52,499 nucleotides of DNA from Stenotrophomonas daejeonensis (GCF_001431505.1 NZ_LDJP01000034.1:1-52499), one strand, 5' to 3'; counted from the stretch's first letter, positions 1-8,350 are shown. Notes: generated by a model from the letters alone, not told the origin. Program-made: numbers and translations.

Positions 1-39
1 AATGACAGTTGACTCCTACAGGGAGAGGGGGCGATCCGG

Positions 40-999
40 TTACGTACCGTGGCTGCCGCGCGGCGGCAGCTTCACGCTCAGCACCATCGTCATCGCCAGG
101 ATCGCCGCGACCACGCCCAGCGACACCGGCACCGGGATGTGGAACACGTCGATCAGCAGCATCTTGGCGCCGATGAAGCCCAGGATCACCGCCAGCCCGT
201 AGGGCAGCAGGTGGAAGCGGTCGGCCATGCCGGCCAGCAGGAAGAACATCGCGCGCAGGCCCAGCACCGCGAACACGTTGGAGGTCAGCACGATGAACGG
301 GTCGGTGGTGATGGCGAAGATCGCCGGGATGCTGTCCACCGCGAAGATCACGTCGGTCACCGCGATCAGCACCAGCACCACGAACATCGGCGTGAACCAG
401 CGCACGCCGTCCTTCTCGGCCAGCAACCGGTTGCCGTTGTACTCGTGGGTGATGCGCAGGTGGCGGCGCATGAAGCGCAGCGCCGGGTTGTCGTCCAGGC
501 TCGGTTCCTCGCCCGCGGCGAACCACATCTTCCAGCCGGTGAACAGCAGGAACGCGCCGAACACGTACAGCAGCCAGTGGAACTGGCTGACCAGCACGCT
601 GCCAGCGAAGATCATCACCGTGCGCAGCACGATCGCGCCGAGGATGCCGATCACCAGCACGCGCTGGCGCTGCACCTCGGGCACCGCGAAGTAGCCCATT
701 ATCAGCAGGAACACGAAGATGTTGTCGACCGCCAGCGCCTTCTCGATCAGGTAGCCGGTCAGGAACTGCAGGCCGACCTCGTTGGCCACCGCCGCGCCGG
801 CGGTTTCGTGCAGGTACCACCACAGGCCGGCGTTGAAGGCCAGCGCCAGCGCCACCCAGCCGGCCGACCAGTACAGCGCTTCCTTGAACGTCACCTTGTG
901 CGGGCCGCCGTGGCGCATCAGCACCAGGTCGACCAGCAGCGCGGCGACCACCACGGCGACGAAGCCGCCCCACATCCACACATTGCCTATCGTTTGCAT
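40..999 (-). CDS. TerC/Alx family membrane protein (metal efflux/homeostasis)
   Basis: The 319-residue polytopic protein matches the TerC/Alx family over its full length, with hydrophobic segments throughout and acidic membrane motifs such as EKALAVDNIFVFLLIMG and AVTDVIFAVDSIPAIFA, typical of the family. E. coli Alx and related TerC proteins are linked to Mn2+ export or metal homeostasis in the inner membrane; the ion used here is inferred. The ATG at 999 was chosen because the frame extends upstream to 1137, but that extension translates a conserved RNA element (the riboswitch at 1084-1195) and adds 46 non-family residues. The gene stands alone and its riboswitch supports a manganese role. 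The stop (TAA) is 39 bases from the window edge. Confidence 0.9.
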   Translation of the reverse strand: MQTIGNVWMWGGFVAVVVAALLVDLVLMRHGGPHKVTFKEALYWSAGWVALALAFNAGLWWYLHETAGAAVANEVGLQFLTGYLIEKALAVDNIFVFLLIMGYFAVPEVQRQRVLVIGILGAIVLRTVMIFAGSVLVSQFHWLLYVFGAFLLFTGWKMWFAAGEEPSLDDNPALRFMRRHLRITHEYNGNRLLAEKDGVRWFTPMFVVLVLIAVTDVIFAVDSIPAIFAITTDPFIVLTSNVFAVLGLRAMFFLLAGMADRFHLLPYGLAVILGFIGAKMLLIDVFHIPVPVSLGVVAAILAMTMVLSVKLPPRGSHGT

Positions 1000-1083
1000 A
1001 TCGATTCCGTCGGAAATTGAGATGAGCCTCGAACCGGACGGCGAGGGCTGCGACGGAAGATGCAAGGATTCCGGGTGCAGACG

Positions 1084-1195
1084 CTTCGCCAGTACGGCGA
1101 AGGTCTTGCTCACAGCCCCGCGGGACTGCCGTTGCACCGGAGCCTTGCGGCTCGAATTGACGGCGACAACGTCTGGGAGCTACTCCCCTTCGAGC
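1084..1195 (-). promoter_or_regulatory. yybP-ykoY (Mn2+-sensing) riboswitch upstream of terC
   Basis: On the minus strand the leader contains CGAAGGGGAGTAGC (about 1192-1179) and AGCAAGACCTTCGCC (about 1110-1096), the two conserved loop sequences of the yybP-ykoY class. P1 pairs CGAAGG (1192-1187) with CCTTCG (1103-1098). The same 3' strand can instead pair within CTTCGCC (1102-1096) and GGCGAAG (1090-1084), loop GTACT, giving a competing hairpin. No U-tract follows it, so control may act on translation or by a Rho route rather than by an intrinsic terminator (inference). The element starts about 190 bases upstream of the terC ATG at 999. The class is known to sense Mn2+ and to control alx/mntP-type genes. 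Confidence 0.88.
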
Positions 1196-1260
1196 GCGGA
1201 TAGTGCGGCCTGCCGCCGTTACAGTCAATGAATGCGCCGCGGGGCCAGCCCGGCCACCGT

Positions 1261-1274
1261 TACAATGGCGCCCA
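1261..1274 (+). promoter_or_regulatory. Possible -10 box for a leaderless rlmI transcript
   Basis: TACAAT at 1261-1266 lies 7 bases before the ATG at 1274, the normal distance from a -10 box to the transcription start. No Shine-Dalgarno sequence is seen before the ATG. No good -35 is visible at about 1238-1243, so this remains a suggestion. Confidence 0.35.
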
Positions 1275-2443
1275 TGAATACCCCCCTGCCCGTCGTACGC
1301 CTGAAGAACGCGTGGCGCTCCAGCCACCCGTGGATTTTCCAGAAACTGGTCGAAAAGCCGGCCGCCAAGCCCAAATCCGGCACCCTCGTCGACGTGATCG
1401 GGGTGGACGGGGAGTGGATCGGCCGTGGTTTCTACAACGGCCACTCGCGCATCGCCGTGCGCATCCTGGAAACCCGCCCGGAAGTGACGATCGATGCCGG
1501 CTGGTTCGCCGAAAAGATTGCGCAGGCCGTATCGCTGCGCCGCGACGTGCTCAGGCTCGATGAAATCTCCGACGCCTGGCGCGTGGTGCACAGCGAGGGC
1601 GACGGCCTGAGCGGGCTGGTGGTGGACCGCTACGGCGACCTGATCGTGGTCGAGTTCTTCGCCGCCGGCATGTTCCGCCACCGCGAATGGATCTACGACG
1701 CGCTGCGCGCGCAGTTCCCCGGCTGCCGCTTCCACAGCTTCGCCGACGAGCACGTGCAGAAGCAGGAGAGCTTCGATTTCCACGGCAACACCACCACCGA
1801 GCCGGCGGTCATCAGCGAATACGGCGTGAAGTTCCGCGCCGACCCGGCCGGTGCGCACAAGACCGGCTTCTTCGCCGACCAGCGCGAGAACCGGCAGTGG
1901 TTGAGCCAGCTGGTCGAGGGCAAGAGCGTGCTCGACCTGTGCTGCAACACCGGCGGTTTCGCGGTGTATGCGGCGGCGCGTGGTGCGGCCGAGGTGCTGG
2001 GCGTGGACATCGACCAGGACGTGATCGCCATCGCCAAGGGCAATGCGCGCTTGAACAACGTCAAGCCGAAGTTCGTGCAGGCCGACATCTTCCCGTGGCT
2101 GCGCGATGCGGCCAACCGCGGAGAGCAGTACGACGTGGTGATCCTCGACCCGGCCAAGATGACCCGCGACCGCGACCAGGTCATCACCGCGCTGAAGAAG
2201 TACCTGGACATGAACAAGCTGGCATTGGGCGTGGTCAAGCCCGGCGGCCTGTTCGCCACGTTCTCGTGCACCGGGCTGGTGGCCGAGGACCAGTTCCTGG
2301 ACATGCTGCGCCGCGCCGCGTTCTATTCCGGCCGCACCATCCAGATACTGAAAGTGGCCGGCGCCGGCCCGGACCACCCGTTCATGGCGCACGTGCAGGA
2401 ATCGCGTTACCTCAAGGCCGTGTTCTGCCGCGTGGTGGATTGA
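1274..2443 (+). CDS. rlmI: 23S rRNA (cytosine-5) methyltransferase, RlmI family
   Basis: This 389-residue class I SAM-dependent methyltransferase has the RlmI/YccW layout: an N-terminal PUA-like RNA-binding domain (residues 1-75), a middle domain (HSEGDGLSGLVVDRY, 106-120) and a C-terminal Rossmann domain. SAM motif I is VLDLCCNTGGFA (219-230), motif IV is DPAKM (292-296), where DPPKF is more usual, and FSCTG (330-334) is the conserved C-terminal cysteine motif. E. coli RlmI makes m5C1962 in 23S rRNA; the same target here is inferred from similarity of layout. ATG 1274 was chosen over ATGs at 1232 and 1265 because the family N-terminus aligns there and a -10-like box sits 7 bases upstream. 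Confidence 0.85.
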   Translation: MNTPLPVVRLKNAWRSSHPWIFQKLVEKPAAKPKSGTLVDVIGVDGEWIGRGFYNGHSRIAVRILETRPEVTIDAGWFAEKIAQAVSLRRDVLRLDEISDAWRVVHSEGDGLSGLVVDRYGDLIVVEFFAAGMFRHREWIYDALRAQFPGCRFHSFADEHVQKQESFDFHGNTTTEPAVISEYGVKFRADPAGAHKTGFFADQRENRQWLSQLVEGKSVLDLCCNTGGFAVYAAARGAAEVLGVDIDQDVIAIAKGNARLNNVKPKFVQADIFPWLRDAANRGEQYDVVILDPAKMTRDRDQVITALKKYLDMNKLALGVVKPGGLFATFSCTGLVAEDQFLDMLRRAAFYSGRTIQILKVAGAGPDHPFMAHVQESRYLKAVFCRVVD

Positions 2444-2444
2444 C

Positions 2445-2510
2445 GGTAGTGCCGGCCGCTGGCCGGCATCCGCATGGATGCGAGGTTGCCGGCCAGCGGC
2501 CGGCACTACC
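2445..2510. repeat. Paired GTAG (SMAG-type) REP elements, inverted
   Basis: A perfect 23-base inverted repeat: 2445-2467, starting GGTAGTGCCGGCCGC, and its complement at 2488-2510, spaced by 20 bases. Each arm contains its own palindrome GCCGGCCGCTGGCCGGC preceded by GTAG, the hallmark of Stenotrophomonas SMAG repeats. The spacer holds a smaller palindrome, CATCC-GCAT-GGATG. The element begins two bases after the rlmI stop and may end its transcript. Confidence 0.85.
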
Positions 2511-2564
2511 GGGAAGCAAGATGCGGCGGTAAGGTCTTGGCCTTTCCCGAATGCCGAGGCCCGC

Positions 2565-3803
2565 ATGTCGCTGCGTCGTCTGTCCCTGCTGCTTGCACTG
2601 GCGCTGGGCGCGCCGCTGTCCGTCCATGCCGTCGATTTCAGCGCCGCCGAACTGGCCCGCGCCAAGGCCCTGCAACAGCGCCTGCTGACCCTGGACAGCC
2701 ACCTCGACACGCCGGCCAACCTTGCCCGGCCCGGTTTCGACATCACCCACCGCCACGACCACAACGCGCTGTCGCAGGTGGACTACCCGCGCATGCTCGA
2801 CGGTGCGCTCGACGGCGGCTTCTGGGCGATCTATACCGACCAGGGCGACCGCAGTGACGCCGCGCACCTGGTCGAGCGTGACCACGGCCTGCGCCGGCTG
2901 ATGGATATCCGCGAGATGCTGGCCGCGCACCCGGACCGCTTCCAGCTGGCGCTCACCGCCGATGACGCGGCGCGGATCAAGGCCGCCGGCAAACGCGTGG
3001 TCTACATCAGCATGGAGAACGCCAGCCCGCTGGTGGCCGACCCCTCGCTGCTGGGCTTCTACCACGCCGCCGGGCTGCGGCTGCTGTCCACCGTGCACTT
3101 CGCCAACAACGAGTTCGCCGATTCGGCCACCGACCCCAAGGGCGCGGAGTGGAACGGCCTGAGCCCGGCCGGCAAGGCGCTGGTCGAGCAGGCGGTGAAG
3201 CTGGGTATCGTGATCGACCAGTCACATGCCTCCGACGCGGTGTTCGACGACCTGCTGGCGATGCTGCCGGTGCCGTTCATCCTCTCGCACAGTGCGTCGA
3301 AGGCGGTGTTCGACCACCCGCGCAACCTCGACGACGCGCGCCTGCGCCAGCTGGCGGCCAAGGGCGGGGTGATCCAGGTCAACGCCTATGGCGGCTACCT
3401 CGTCGATGAAACGCCGCGCGAGGAACGCAGGCAGGCCGAGCAGGAGATCGAACGGCGGCTGGGCAGCTGGGACGACATGCCGATCGAGAAGGGCGTGGAA
3501 CTGGCCCGTGCGATGGCCGAGCTGGACCAGCGCATCCCGCGCCGGCGCGCGACGCTGGACGACTTCTTCGTCCACTTCGGCCACCTCCTCGACGTGGTCG
3601 GCCCCGCGCACGTCGGCATCGGCATGGACTGGGACGGCGGCGGCGGCCTGCCGGGCATGGCCGACGTCACCGACCTGCCCAGGATCACCGCCTGGCTGCA
3701 GCAGCGCGGCCTGAGCGAAGCGCAGATCGCCGGTATCTGGAGCGGCAACGTGCTGCGGGTGATGCGCCAGGCGCAGGACTACGCGGCGAAGCAGGCCCCG
3801 TAG
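2565..3803 (+). CDS. Exported membrane dipeptidase, peptidase family M19
   Basis: The 412-residue protein starts with a clear signal peptide (MSLRRLSLLLALALGAPLSVHA) and continues with the M19 zinc dipeptidase fold. Visible family signatures are LDSHLDTP (first metal site), ISMENASPL (bridging glutamate), an STVHFANN histidine, DQSHAS and ILSHSASKAV (metal-binding histidines), and VGIGMDWDGGGG near the C-terminus. Family members hydrolyse dipeptides, including D-containing ones, in the periplasm; the substrate here is unknown. Start 2565 gives a signal peptide directly at the N-terminus, whereas the upstream in-frame ATG at 2478 lies inside the REP pair. The stop is TAG within a GTAG tetranucleotide. 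Confidence 0.88.
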   Translation: MSLRRLSLLLALALGAPLSVHAVDFSAAELARAKALQQRLLTLDSHLDTPANLARPGFDITHRHDHNALSQVDYPRMLDGALDGGFWAIYTDQGDRSDAAHLVERDHGLRRLMDIREMLAAHPDRFQLALTADDAARIKAAGKRVVYISMENASPLVADPSLLGFYHAAGLRLLSTVHFANNEFADSATDPKGAEWNGLSPAGKALVEQAVKLGIVIDQSHASDAVFDDLLAMLPVPFILSHSASKAVFDHPRNLDDARLRQLAAKGGVIQVNAYGGYLVDETPREERRQAEQEIERRLGSWDDMPIEKGVELARAMAELDQRIPRRRATLDDFFVHFGHLLDVVGPAHVGIGMDWDGGGGLPGMADVTDLPRITAWLQQRGLSEAQIAGIWSGNVLRVMRQAQDYAAKQAP

Positions 3804-3868
3804 ACTCCGCGCCACGGGGGAAGGCCCGCGCCGGGCAAGCCCGGCACCCGCACAAGGACGACGCTCTT

Positions 3869-3892
3869 GTAGATGCGGGGCTCGCCCCGCAT
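3869..3892. repeat. Single GTAG REP palindrome between convergent genes
   Basis: GTAG followed by the palindrome ATGCGGGG-CTCG-CCCCGCAT. It lies between the convergent dipeptidase and permease genes and could act as a bidirectional terminator stem, although no T-tract follows. The remaining 3804-3868 holds only a second weak GC stem (CCGGGCAAGCCCGG). Confidence 0.75.
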
Positions 3893-3914
3893 GAACATGA
3901 AGCGGCGGATGCGA

Positions 3915-5348
3915 TCAGCCGCGCCCCAGCACCGCGCGGCGCCGGCTGTACAGCACGTACACCACCAGGCCGACCGCGTTCCAGACCAGGAACCACTTCT
4001 GGGTGGCGGCCGGCAGGCTGAAGAACAGGTAGATGCAGCCGCCGATGGCGACCGGGCCGACCAGCCACGCCAGCGGCGTGCGGAACCTGCGCACGCGCCC
4101 CGGCTCGCGCTTGCGCAGCACCAGCAGGCACAGGCCCACCGCGGTGAACGCGGCCAGCGTGCCGGCGTTGGCCAGCGCGGCGATCTCGTCCAGCCGTGCC
4201 ACCCCGGCCAGCGCCGCCACCAGCACCGCGGTGAACACGGTGATGGTCACCGGCGTGCCGGTGCGCTTGTTCACCAGCGACAGCCCGCGCGGCAGCAGGC
4301 CGTCGCGCGACATCACGAAGAAGATGCGGCTCTGGCCGTAGAAGAACGCCAGCAGCACGGTCGGCAGGGCGATGATGGCGACCACGCCGATCGCCAGCGC
4401 GGCGGTGCCGTGGCCGAGTTCGCGCATGATCAGCGCCAGCGGCTCGGCGCTCTTGCCGAACACCGTGTAGTTCATCGCGCCCACCGCGGCCAGCGCCACC
4501 ACCAGGTAGATGATGGTGCAGCCGATCATCGAGCCGACGATGCCGATGGACAGGTCGCGGCCGGGATTCCTGGTCTCCTCGGCGGCGGTGGAGATCGCGT
4601 CGAAGCCGTAGAAGGCGAAGAAGATGATCGCGGCGGCGGCCATCACCCCGCGCTCCACGCCGTCGGCGCTGATCGACTTGGGGAAGCCATAGGGCATGAA
4701 CGGCTGCAGGTTGGCCGGGTCGAACGCCGGCAGCGCCACCGCCACGAAGATCGCCAGCGCGATCAGCTTGAACACCACCAGCACCGCGTTGACCGTGGCG
4801 CTCTCGCGGGTGCCGACCATCAGCATGCCGGCGACGAGGAAGGTGATGACGATGGCCGGCAGGTTGAGGAAGCCGCCTTCCACGTGCGGGCCGGCGGCCA
4901 GCGCCTGCGGCAGCATCACATTCCAGCCGAACTGGGTATGCACCCATTCCAGGAAGCCGGTGAAGTAGCCCGACCAGCCCACCGCCACGGTGCTCACCAC
5001 CAGCGAGTATTCGAGGATCAGGCTCCAGCCCACCACCCAGGCGATGGTTTCGCCCAGCGCGCTGTAGCTGTAGGTGTAGGCGCTGCCGGCGGCCGGCATC
5101 ATCGTCGACAGCTCGGCGTAGGCCAGTGCCGCGCAGGCACAGACCACCCCGGCGATGACGAAGGACAGCAGTACCGCCGGGCCGGCCTTGTCCGCGCCCA
5201 CGCCGATCAGCGTGTAGATGCCGGTGCCGACGATGGCACCGATGCCCAGCGCGACTAGGTGGGGCCAACTCAGCGTGGGGATCAGGCGACGGCCTTCTTC
5301 GTGTTCGGTGAGCTGGTCGATGGGCTTGCGCCGGAGCCAGGATTGCAT
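3915..5348 (-). CDS. APC-superfamily amino acid permease
   Basis: A 477-residue inner-membrane transporter of the amino acid-polyamine-organocation family, cationic amino acid transporter (YfnA/CAT) type, with about 12 hydrophobic segments. The N-terminal signature is GIGAIVGTGIYTLIG (helix 1, broken by the GTG motif that binds substrate), followed by ELSTMMPAAGSAYTYSYSALGE. The region FFAFYGFDAISTAAEETRNPGRDL is the conserved helix 6-7 motif. Start 5348 gives the usual short cytoplasmic N-terminus (MQSWLRRKPIDQL); the frame stays open upstream to 5861 but that stretch lies opposite the DUF488 gene and repeats and shows no family similarity. The substrate cannot be read from sequence. It is probably a monocistronic unit. 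Confidence 0.88.
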   Translation of the reverse strand: MQSWLRRKPIDQLTEHEEGRRLIPTLSWPHLVALGIGAIVGTGIYTLIGVGADKAGPAVLLSFVIAGVVCACAALAYAELSTMMPAAGSAYTYSYSALGETIAWVVGWSLILEYSLVVSTVAVGWSGYFTGFLEWVHTQFGWNVMLPQALAAGPHVEGGFLNLPAIVITFLVAGMLMVGTRESATVNAVLVVFKLIALAIFVAVALPAFDPANLQPFMPYGFPKSISADGVERGVMAAAAIIFFAFYGFDAISTAAEETRNPGRDLSIGIVGSMIGCTIIYLVVALAAVGAMNYTVFGKSAEPLALIMRELGHGTAALAIGVVAIIALPTVLLAFFYGQSRIFFVMSRDGLLPRGLSLVNKRTGTPVTITVFTAVLVAALAGVARLDEIAALANAGTLAAFTAVGLCLLVLRKREPGRVRRFRTPLAWLVGPVAIGGCIYLFFSLPAATQKWFLVWNAVGLVVYVLYSRRRAVLGRG

Positions 5349-5509
5349 GCGGGCCTCGCGGTGGGTGAAAACACGGAAGTGGCCGAGTTTCGCCGAACGC
5401 AACGCAGCAAAGCCAGAAATTCCCGCGGTTTCCGCAGGGTTTGGCGGTGAACGATAGTCAGGATGAAGAATTCGGCACAAAACGGCCGGGGTGCGATGGC
5501 TTGACCACC

Positions 5510-5579
5510 GTAGGTGTGGGGCTTGCCCTACACGAAGCTTTCCCGGTGAAGCCACGTACGGGGCAAGCCCCGTACCTAC
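5510..5579. repeat. Dimeric inverted GTAG REP with AAGCTTTCCCGG linker
   Basis: Two facing palindromes, GTAGGTGTGGGGCTTGCCCTACAC (about 5510-5533) and the complement of GTAGGTACGGGGCTTGCCCCGTAC (about 5556-5579). The linker has GAAGCTTTCCCGG at 5534-5546, shared with the repeats at 44868 and (inverted) 51865. The right arm overlaps the stop codon of the DUF488 gene. The rest of the 5349-5509 gap is upstream of the permease and shows no clear promoter boxes. Confidence 0.8.
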
Positions 5580-5935
5580 GGCGTGCGGCGCGGATGCGAC
5601 AGCAGGTATTCGCGCAGGGCCACGGCCTGGTTGTGCTCGGTGTCGCGCGCGCCATACACCAGCGTCACTGGCCCGGCGTCCAGCGCGTCGCGCAGCGGCG
5701 CCAGCAACTGCGGGTGCGCGGCCAGCTCCTGTTGGTAGCGCTGCCGGAACGCGTCCCAGCGCTCGGCACGATGGTCGAACCACTGCCGCAGCTCGGTGCT
5801 GGGCGCCACGTCCTTGAGCCATTGCGCCTGCAGCTGCTCGCGGCTGACCCCACGCGGCCACAGCCGGTCCACGAGGAAGCGCTGGCCGTCCCCCGCGCTG
5901 GCGGCTTCGTAGGCGCGTTTGCAGTGGATGATCAT
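5576..5935 (-). CDS. DUF488 family protein
   Basis: A 119-residue protein of the DUF488 family, seen from its signature RFLVDRLWPRGVSREQL (residues about 19-35), the downstream HRAERWDAFRQRYQQEL region and the C-terminal TLVYGARDTEHNQAVALREYL. The family is widespread, cytoplasmic and of unknown biochemical function. The start at 5935 (MIIHCKRAYE) matches the usual start of family members. The stop codon TAG (5578-5576) is part of the GTAG head of the adjoining REP element, so the repeat defines the protein's end. It is divergent from rmuC, sharing a 120-base intergenic region. Confidence 0.85.
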   Translation of the reverse strand: MIIHCKRAYEAASAGDGQRFLVDRLWPRGVSREQLQAQWLKDVAPSTELRQWFDHRAERWDAFRQRYQQELAAHPQLLAPLRDALDAGPVTLVYGARDTEHNQAVALREYLLSHPRRTP

Positions 5936-6042
5936 GCCGGCCTCCGTGAGGTGCGGGGCGGCGAGTCTCCTGCCCCGGATGCGTGCAAGCATACGCCTTG
6001 GGTTTCTTGCCGAAGCGGCGCAGCCGGTGAGACGCGCGGGGC

Positions 6043-6056
6043 TACACTGCGGCGCA
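6043..6056 (+). promoter_or_regulatory. Possible -10 box for a leaderless rmuC transcript
   Basis: TACACT at 6043-6048 ends 7 bases before the ATG at 6056, the same geometry as before rlmI. No Shine-Dalgarno sequence precedes the ATG. Transcription would begin at or next to the start codon (inference). Confidence 0.35.
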
Positions 6057-7597
6057 TGCAAATCGAAATCCTGATCCTGGCCGGCCTGCTGCTGGCCGTC
6101 ATCGTGCTGCTGGTGTTCCTGTTGCGCCGTACCGGCGGCAGCGGGCTGGCCCGTGAACTCGATGCCGAACGCCAGCGTGCCAATGCCGCCGCGGTCGAGG
6201 CCGGGCAACTGCGCGGGCGGCTGGAATCGCTGTCGGCCGAGATCGCGCACGAGCGTGGCCAGCAGGCCGAGCAGGCGCGCGCGCTGGCTGCGTTGAACCA
6301 GCGCGTGGAGCGCGAAGCAACGCAGTCGGCCGAGGCCGAGGTGCGGCTGGGCGAACGCGATGCGGCATTGGTCGCGGCGCGGGCACGCATCGCCGAGCTG
6401 GAGGAAGCGCTGGAGCGCCAGCGCGAGACCCTGCACGCGGCCCAGGCCGGCAACGCGCGCTTGCAGGCCGAGCTGCAGCATGCGCGCCAAGCGCAGGAAG
6501 AACTGCGCCAGTGGGTCGGCGCGGCGCGGGAAAACCTGTCGGCCGCCTTCACCGAGCTGGCCGGCAAGGTGTTCGACGAGAAGGGCCAGCAGTTCGAGAA
6601 AAACGTGCGCCTGGCCACCGGCCAGTCGCGTACCGACATCGAGGCCATGCTCAAGCCGTTCGCCGACAAGCTCGGCGAATTCCGCCAGCGCGTGGACACG
6701 CTGTACGGCGAGGAGGCGCGCGAGCGCGCCAGCCTGCTCGGCGCGGTGGGCGAGCTGAAGACCCTCAACCAGGACATGGCCGCGCAGGCCGCGGCGCTGA
6801 CCAGCGCGCTGAAGGGCAGCGCCAAGGTGCGCGGCGACTGGGGCGAGCTGATGCTCGACAACGTGTTGCGCGGCTCCGGGCTGGAGGAAGGCGTGCACTA
6901 CGCGCGCCAGGCGCATGCCACCAATGACGAGGGCGCCAGCCTGCGCCCCGACGTGGTCGTGCGCTTCCCCGACCAGCGCAGCGTGGTGATCGACAGCAAG
7001 GTCAACCTGGTCGCATGGCAGGAGGCGATGAACGCGGCCACGCCCGAGCAGCAGGACGAGGCGCTGCGCCGCCACGCCATCGGCCTGCGCCAGCACGTCA
7101 AGGAGCTGGGCGACAAGAACTATCCCAAGGCCATCGGCGGCGACGCGCTGGACGTGACCATCGCCTTCGTCCCGATCGAAGGCGCATTGTCGGCCGCGCT
7201 CGGCGTGGACATGGACCTGCAGTCCTACGCCTTCGACCGCCGCGTCGTGTTCGCCTCGCCGAACACGCTGATGGCGCTGCTGCGCGTCACCGAGCGGTTG
7301 TGGACGCGCGACAAGGTGCAGCGGCAGGCGCTGGAGATCAGCGATACCGGCGGCAAGGTGCTCGACGCGCTGTCCGCCTTCCTTGCCGAGTTCGACAGCG
7401 TCGGCCGCAAGCTGGAAGACGCCAGCCAGGCCTTCGGCCGCGCCCGCAACCGCCTCACCGATTCCCCACAATCGCTGTCCAACCGCGCCCGTCGGCTGGC
7501 CGAACTCGGCAGCAAGGCGCGCAAGGCGCTGCCGCCGGAACTGCAGCCGGAGGCGGTACGCTCGCTGGCCGCCGAGGACGATGAAGGCTCGGCTTGA
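6056..7597 (+). CDS. rmuC: DNA recombination protein RmuC homologue
   Basis: A 513-residue protein with the RmuC architecture: one N-terminal transmembrane segment (IEILILAGLLLAVIVLLVFLL), a coiled-coil region of Glu/Arg/Ala-rich heptads (about 30-160), then the RmuC core with VRGDWGELMLDNVLRGSGLEEGVHY, the nuclease-like VVIDSKVNLVAWQEA and VTIAFVPIEGALSAAL. RmuC is predicted to limit rearrangements at inverted repeats; its fold is related to restriction endonucleases. Start 6056 is the first methionine before the membrane segment; the frame extends upstream to 5441 through repeats and the antisense DUF488 gene and is not coding there. The downstream gpx gene begins only 32 bases after the stop and may be cotranscribed. 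Confidence 0.9.
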   Translation: MQIEILILAGLLLAVIVLLVFLLRRTGGSGLARELDAERQRANAAAVEAGQLRGRLESLSAEIAHERGQQAEQARALAALNQRVEREATQSAEAEVRLGERDAALVAARARIAELEEALERQRETLHAAQAGNARLQAELQHARQAQEELRQWVGAARENLSAAFTELAGKVFDEKGQQFEKNVRLATGQSRTDIEAMLKPFADKLGEFRQRVDTLYGEEARERASLLGAVGELKTLNQDMAAQAAALTSALKGSAKVRGDWGELMLDNVLRGSGLEEGVHYARQAHATNDEGASLRPDVVVRFPDQRSVVIDSKVNLVAWQEAMNAATPEQQDEALRRHAIGLRQHVKELGDKNYPKAIGGDALDVTIAFVPIEGALSAALGVDMDLQSYAFDRRVVFASPNTLMALLRVTERLWTRDKVQRQALEISDTGGKVLDALSAFLAEFDSVGRKLEDASQAFGRARNRLTDSPQSLSNRARRLAELGSKARKALPPELQPEAVRSLAAEDDEGSA

Positions 7598-7629
7598 TGG
7601 CACCCTTTTCCCCACCCCGAGGAACCGCA

Positions 7630-8172
7630 ATGACCGCTCTCCAGAGCATTCCCCTGACCACCATCGACGGTGCCGCGGCCACGCTGGGCGATTACGCCGG
7701 CAAGGTACTGCTGGTGGTCAACGTCGCCTCAAAATGCGGCCTTACCCCGCAATACGAAGGGCTGGAAAAGCTGTACCGCGAGAAGAAGGCTGCCGGGCTG
7801 GAAGTGCTGGGCTTCCCGGCCAACGACTTCAACGGGCAGGAGCCGGGCAGCGAGGACGAGATCAGGCAGTTCTGCTCGCTCACCTATGACGTGACCTTCC
7901 CGATGTTCGCCAAGGTCAGCGTGGCCGGCAGCGACGTGCACCCGTTGTACCGGCAGCTGGTAGCCGCGCAGCCGGCTGCCACCGGCGAGGGCCCGATGCG
8001 CGGCAAGCTGGCCGGCTTCAACATCGAGCCGAACCCGGCGCCGGGCATCCTGTGGAACTTCGAGAAATTCCTGATCGGCAGGGACGGGCAGGTGGTCGGC
8101 CGCTTCGCACCGGACGTCACCGCCGACGATGCGCGCCTGCGTGCGGCAATCGACGCGGCACTGGCGGCCTGA
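7630..8172 (+). CDS. Glutathione peroxidase (BtuE/BsaA type)
   Basis: A 180-residue peroxidase of the GPx family. The peroxidatic cysteine is C36 in NVASKCGLTPQYEGLE; the other tetrad residues are Q70 (GFPANDFNGQEPG), W142 and N143 (PGILWNFEKFLI). C82 (FCSLTYDVTFP) is in the position of the resolving cysteine of bacterial thioredoxin-dependent GPxs, so thioredoxin rather than glutathione may be the reductant (inference). There is no signal peptide, so it should be cytoplasmic. Start 7630 is preceded by GAGGAACC at a good ribosome-binding distance; an in-frame ATG pair at 7594-7599 overlaps the end of rmuC and lacks this support. Confidence 0.9.
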   Translation: MTALQSIPLTTIDGAAATLGDYAGKVLLVVNVASKCGLTPQYEGLEKLYREKKAAGLEVLGFPANDFNGQEPGSEDEIRQFCSLTYDVTFPMFAKVSVAGSDVHPLYRQLVAAQPAATGEGPMRGKLAGFNIEPNPAPGILWNFEKFLIGRDGQVVGRFAPDVTADDARLRAAIDAALAA

Positions 8173-8233
8173 CCGGAGCAATGGGCACCGAGGGCAGGTC
8201 GTGATAACGCCCTCGGCATGCCCTGCAGGAAGC

Positions 8234-8257
8234 GTCGGGGGCGTAACCCCGACCTAC
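8234..8257. repeat. Single GTAG REP palindrome
   Basis: On the minus strand GTAG is followed by GTCGGGG-TTACGCC-CCCGAC. It lies in the 217-base gap between gpx and mlaA, just before the terminator stem at 8273. Confidence 0.65.
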
Positions 8258-8272
8258 CTCTTTGGAGATGTG

Positions 8273-8298
8273 AAAAGCCCGGGTTTCCCCGGGCTTTT
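8273..8298. terminator. Bidirectional rho-independent terminator
   Basis: Perfect stem AAAAGCCCGGG-TTTC-CCCGGGCTTTT with an A-run on one flank and a T-run on the other, so it works in both directions. It lies between the convergent gpx and mla operons. Confidence 0.85.
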
Positions 8299-8322
8299 CC
8301 GTATCGCCGACAGCGCGCTTGA

Positions 8323-8350
8323 CGTAGCGGCGGAGCTTGCCCCGCCGGGG
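8323..8350. repeat. Degenerate GTAG REP
   Basis: GTAG at 8323 is followed by GCGGCGGAGCTTGCCCCGCC, an imperfect palindrome resembling the other REP units of the window. It is low-confidence because of mismatches in the stem. Confidence 0.45.

Noticed and set aside
49..1020. Open frame rich in His, Gln and Arg opposite terC.
   Set aside because: Composition typical of an antisense frame of a membrane-protein gene; no ribosome-binding site and no recognisable domain.
5510..5579. REP dimers considered as CRISPR repeats.
   Set aside because: The palindromes are scattered single or paired units with no regular spacers and no cas genes nearby.
3915..5861. A 648-residue version of the amino acid permease.
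   Set aside because: The additional 171 residues run through a REP and opposite the DUF488 gene, have no hydrophobic or family content, and the normal APC start is at 5348.
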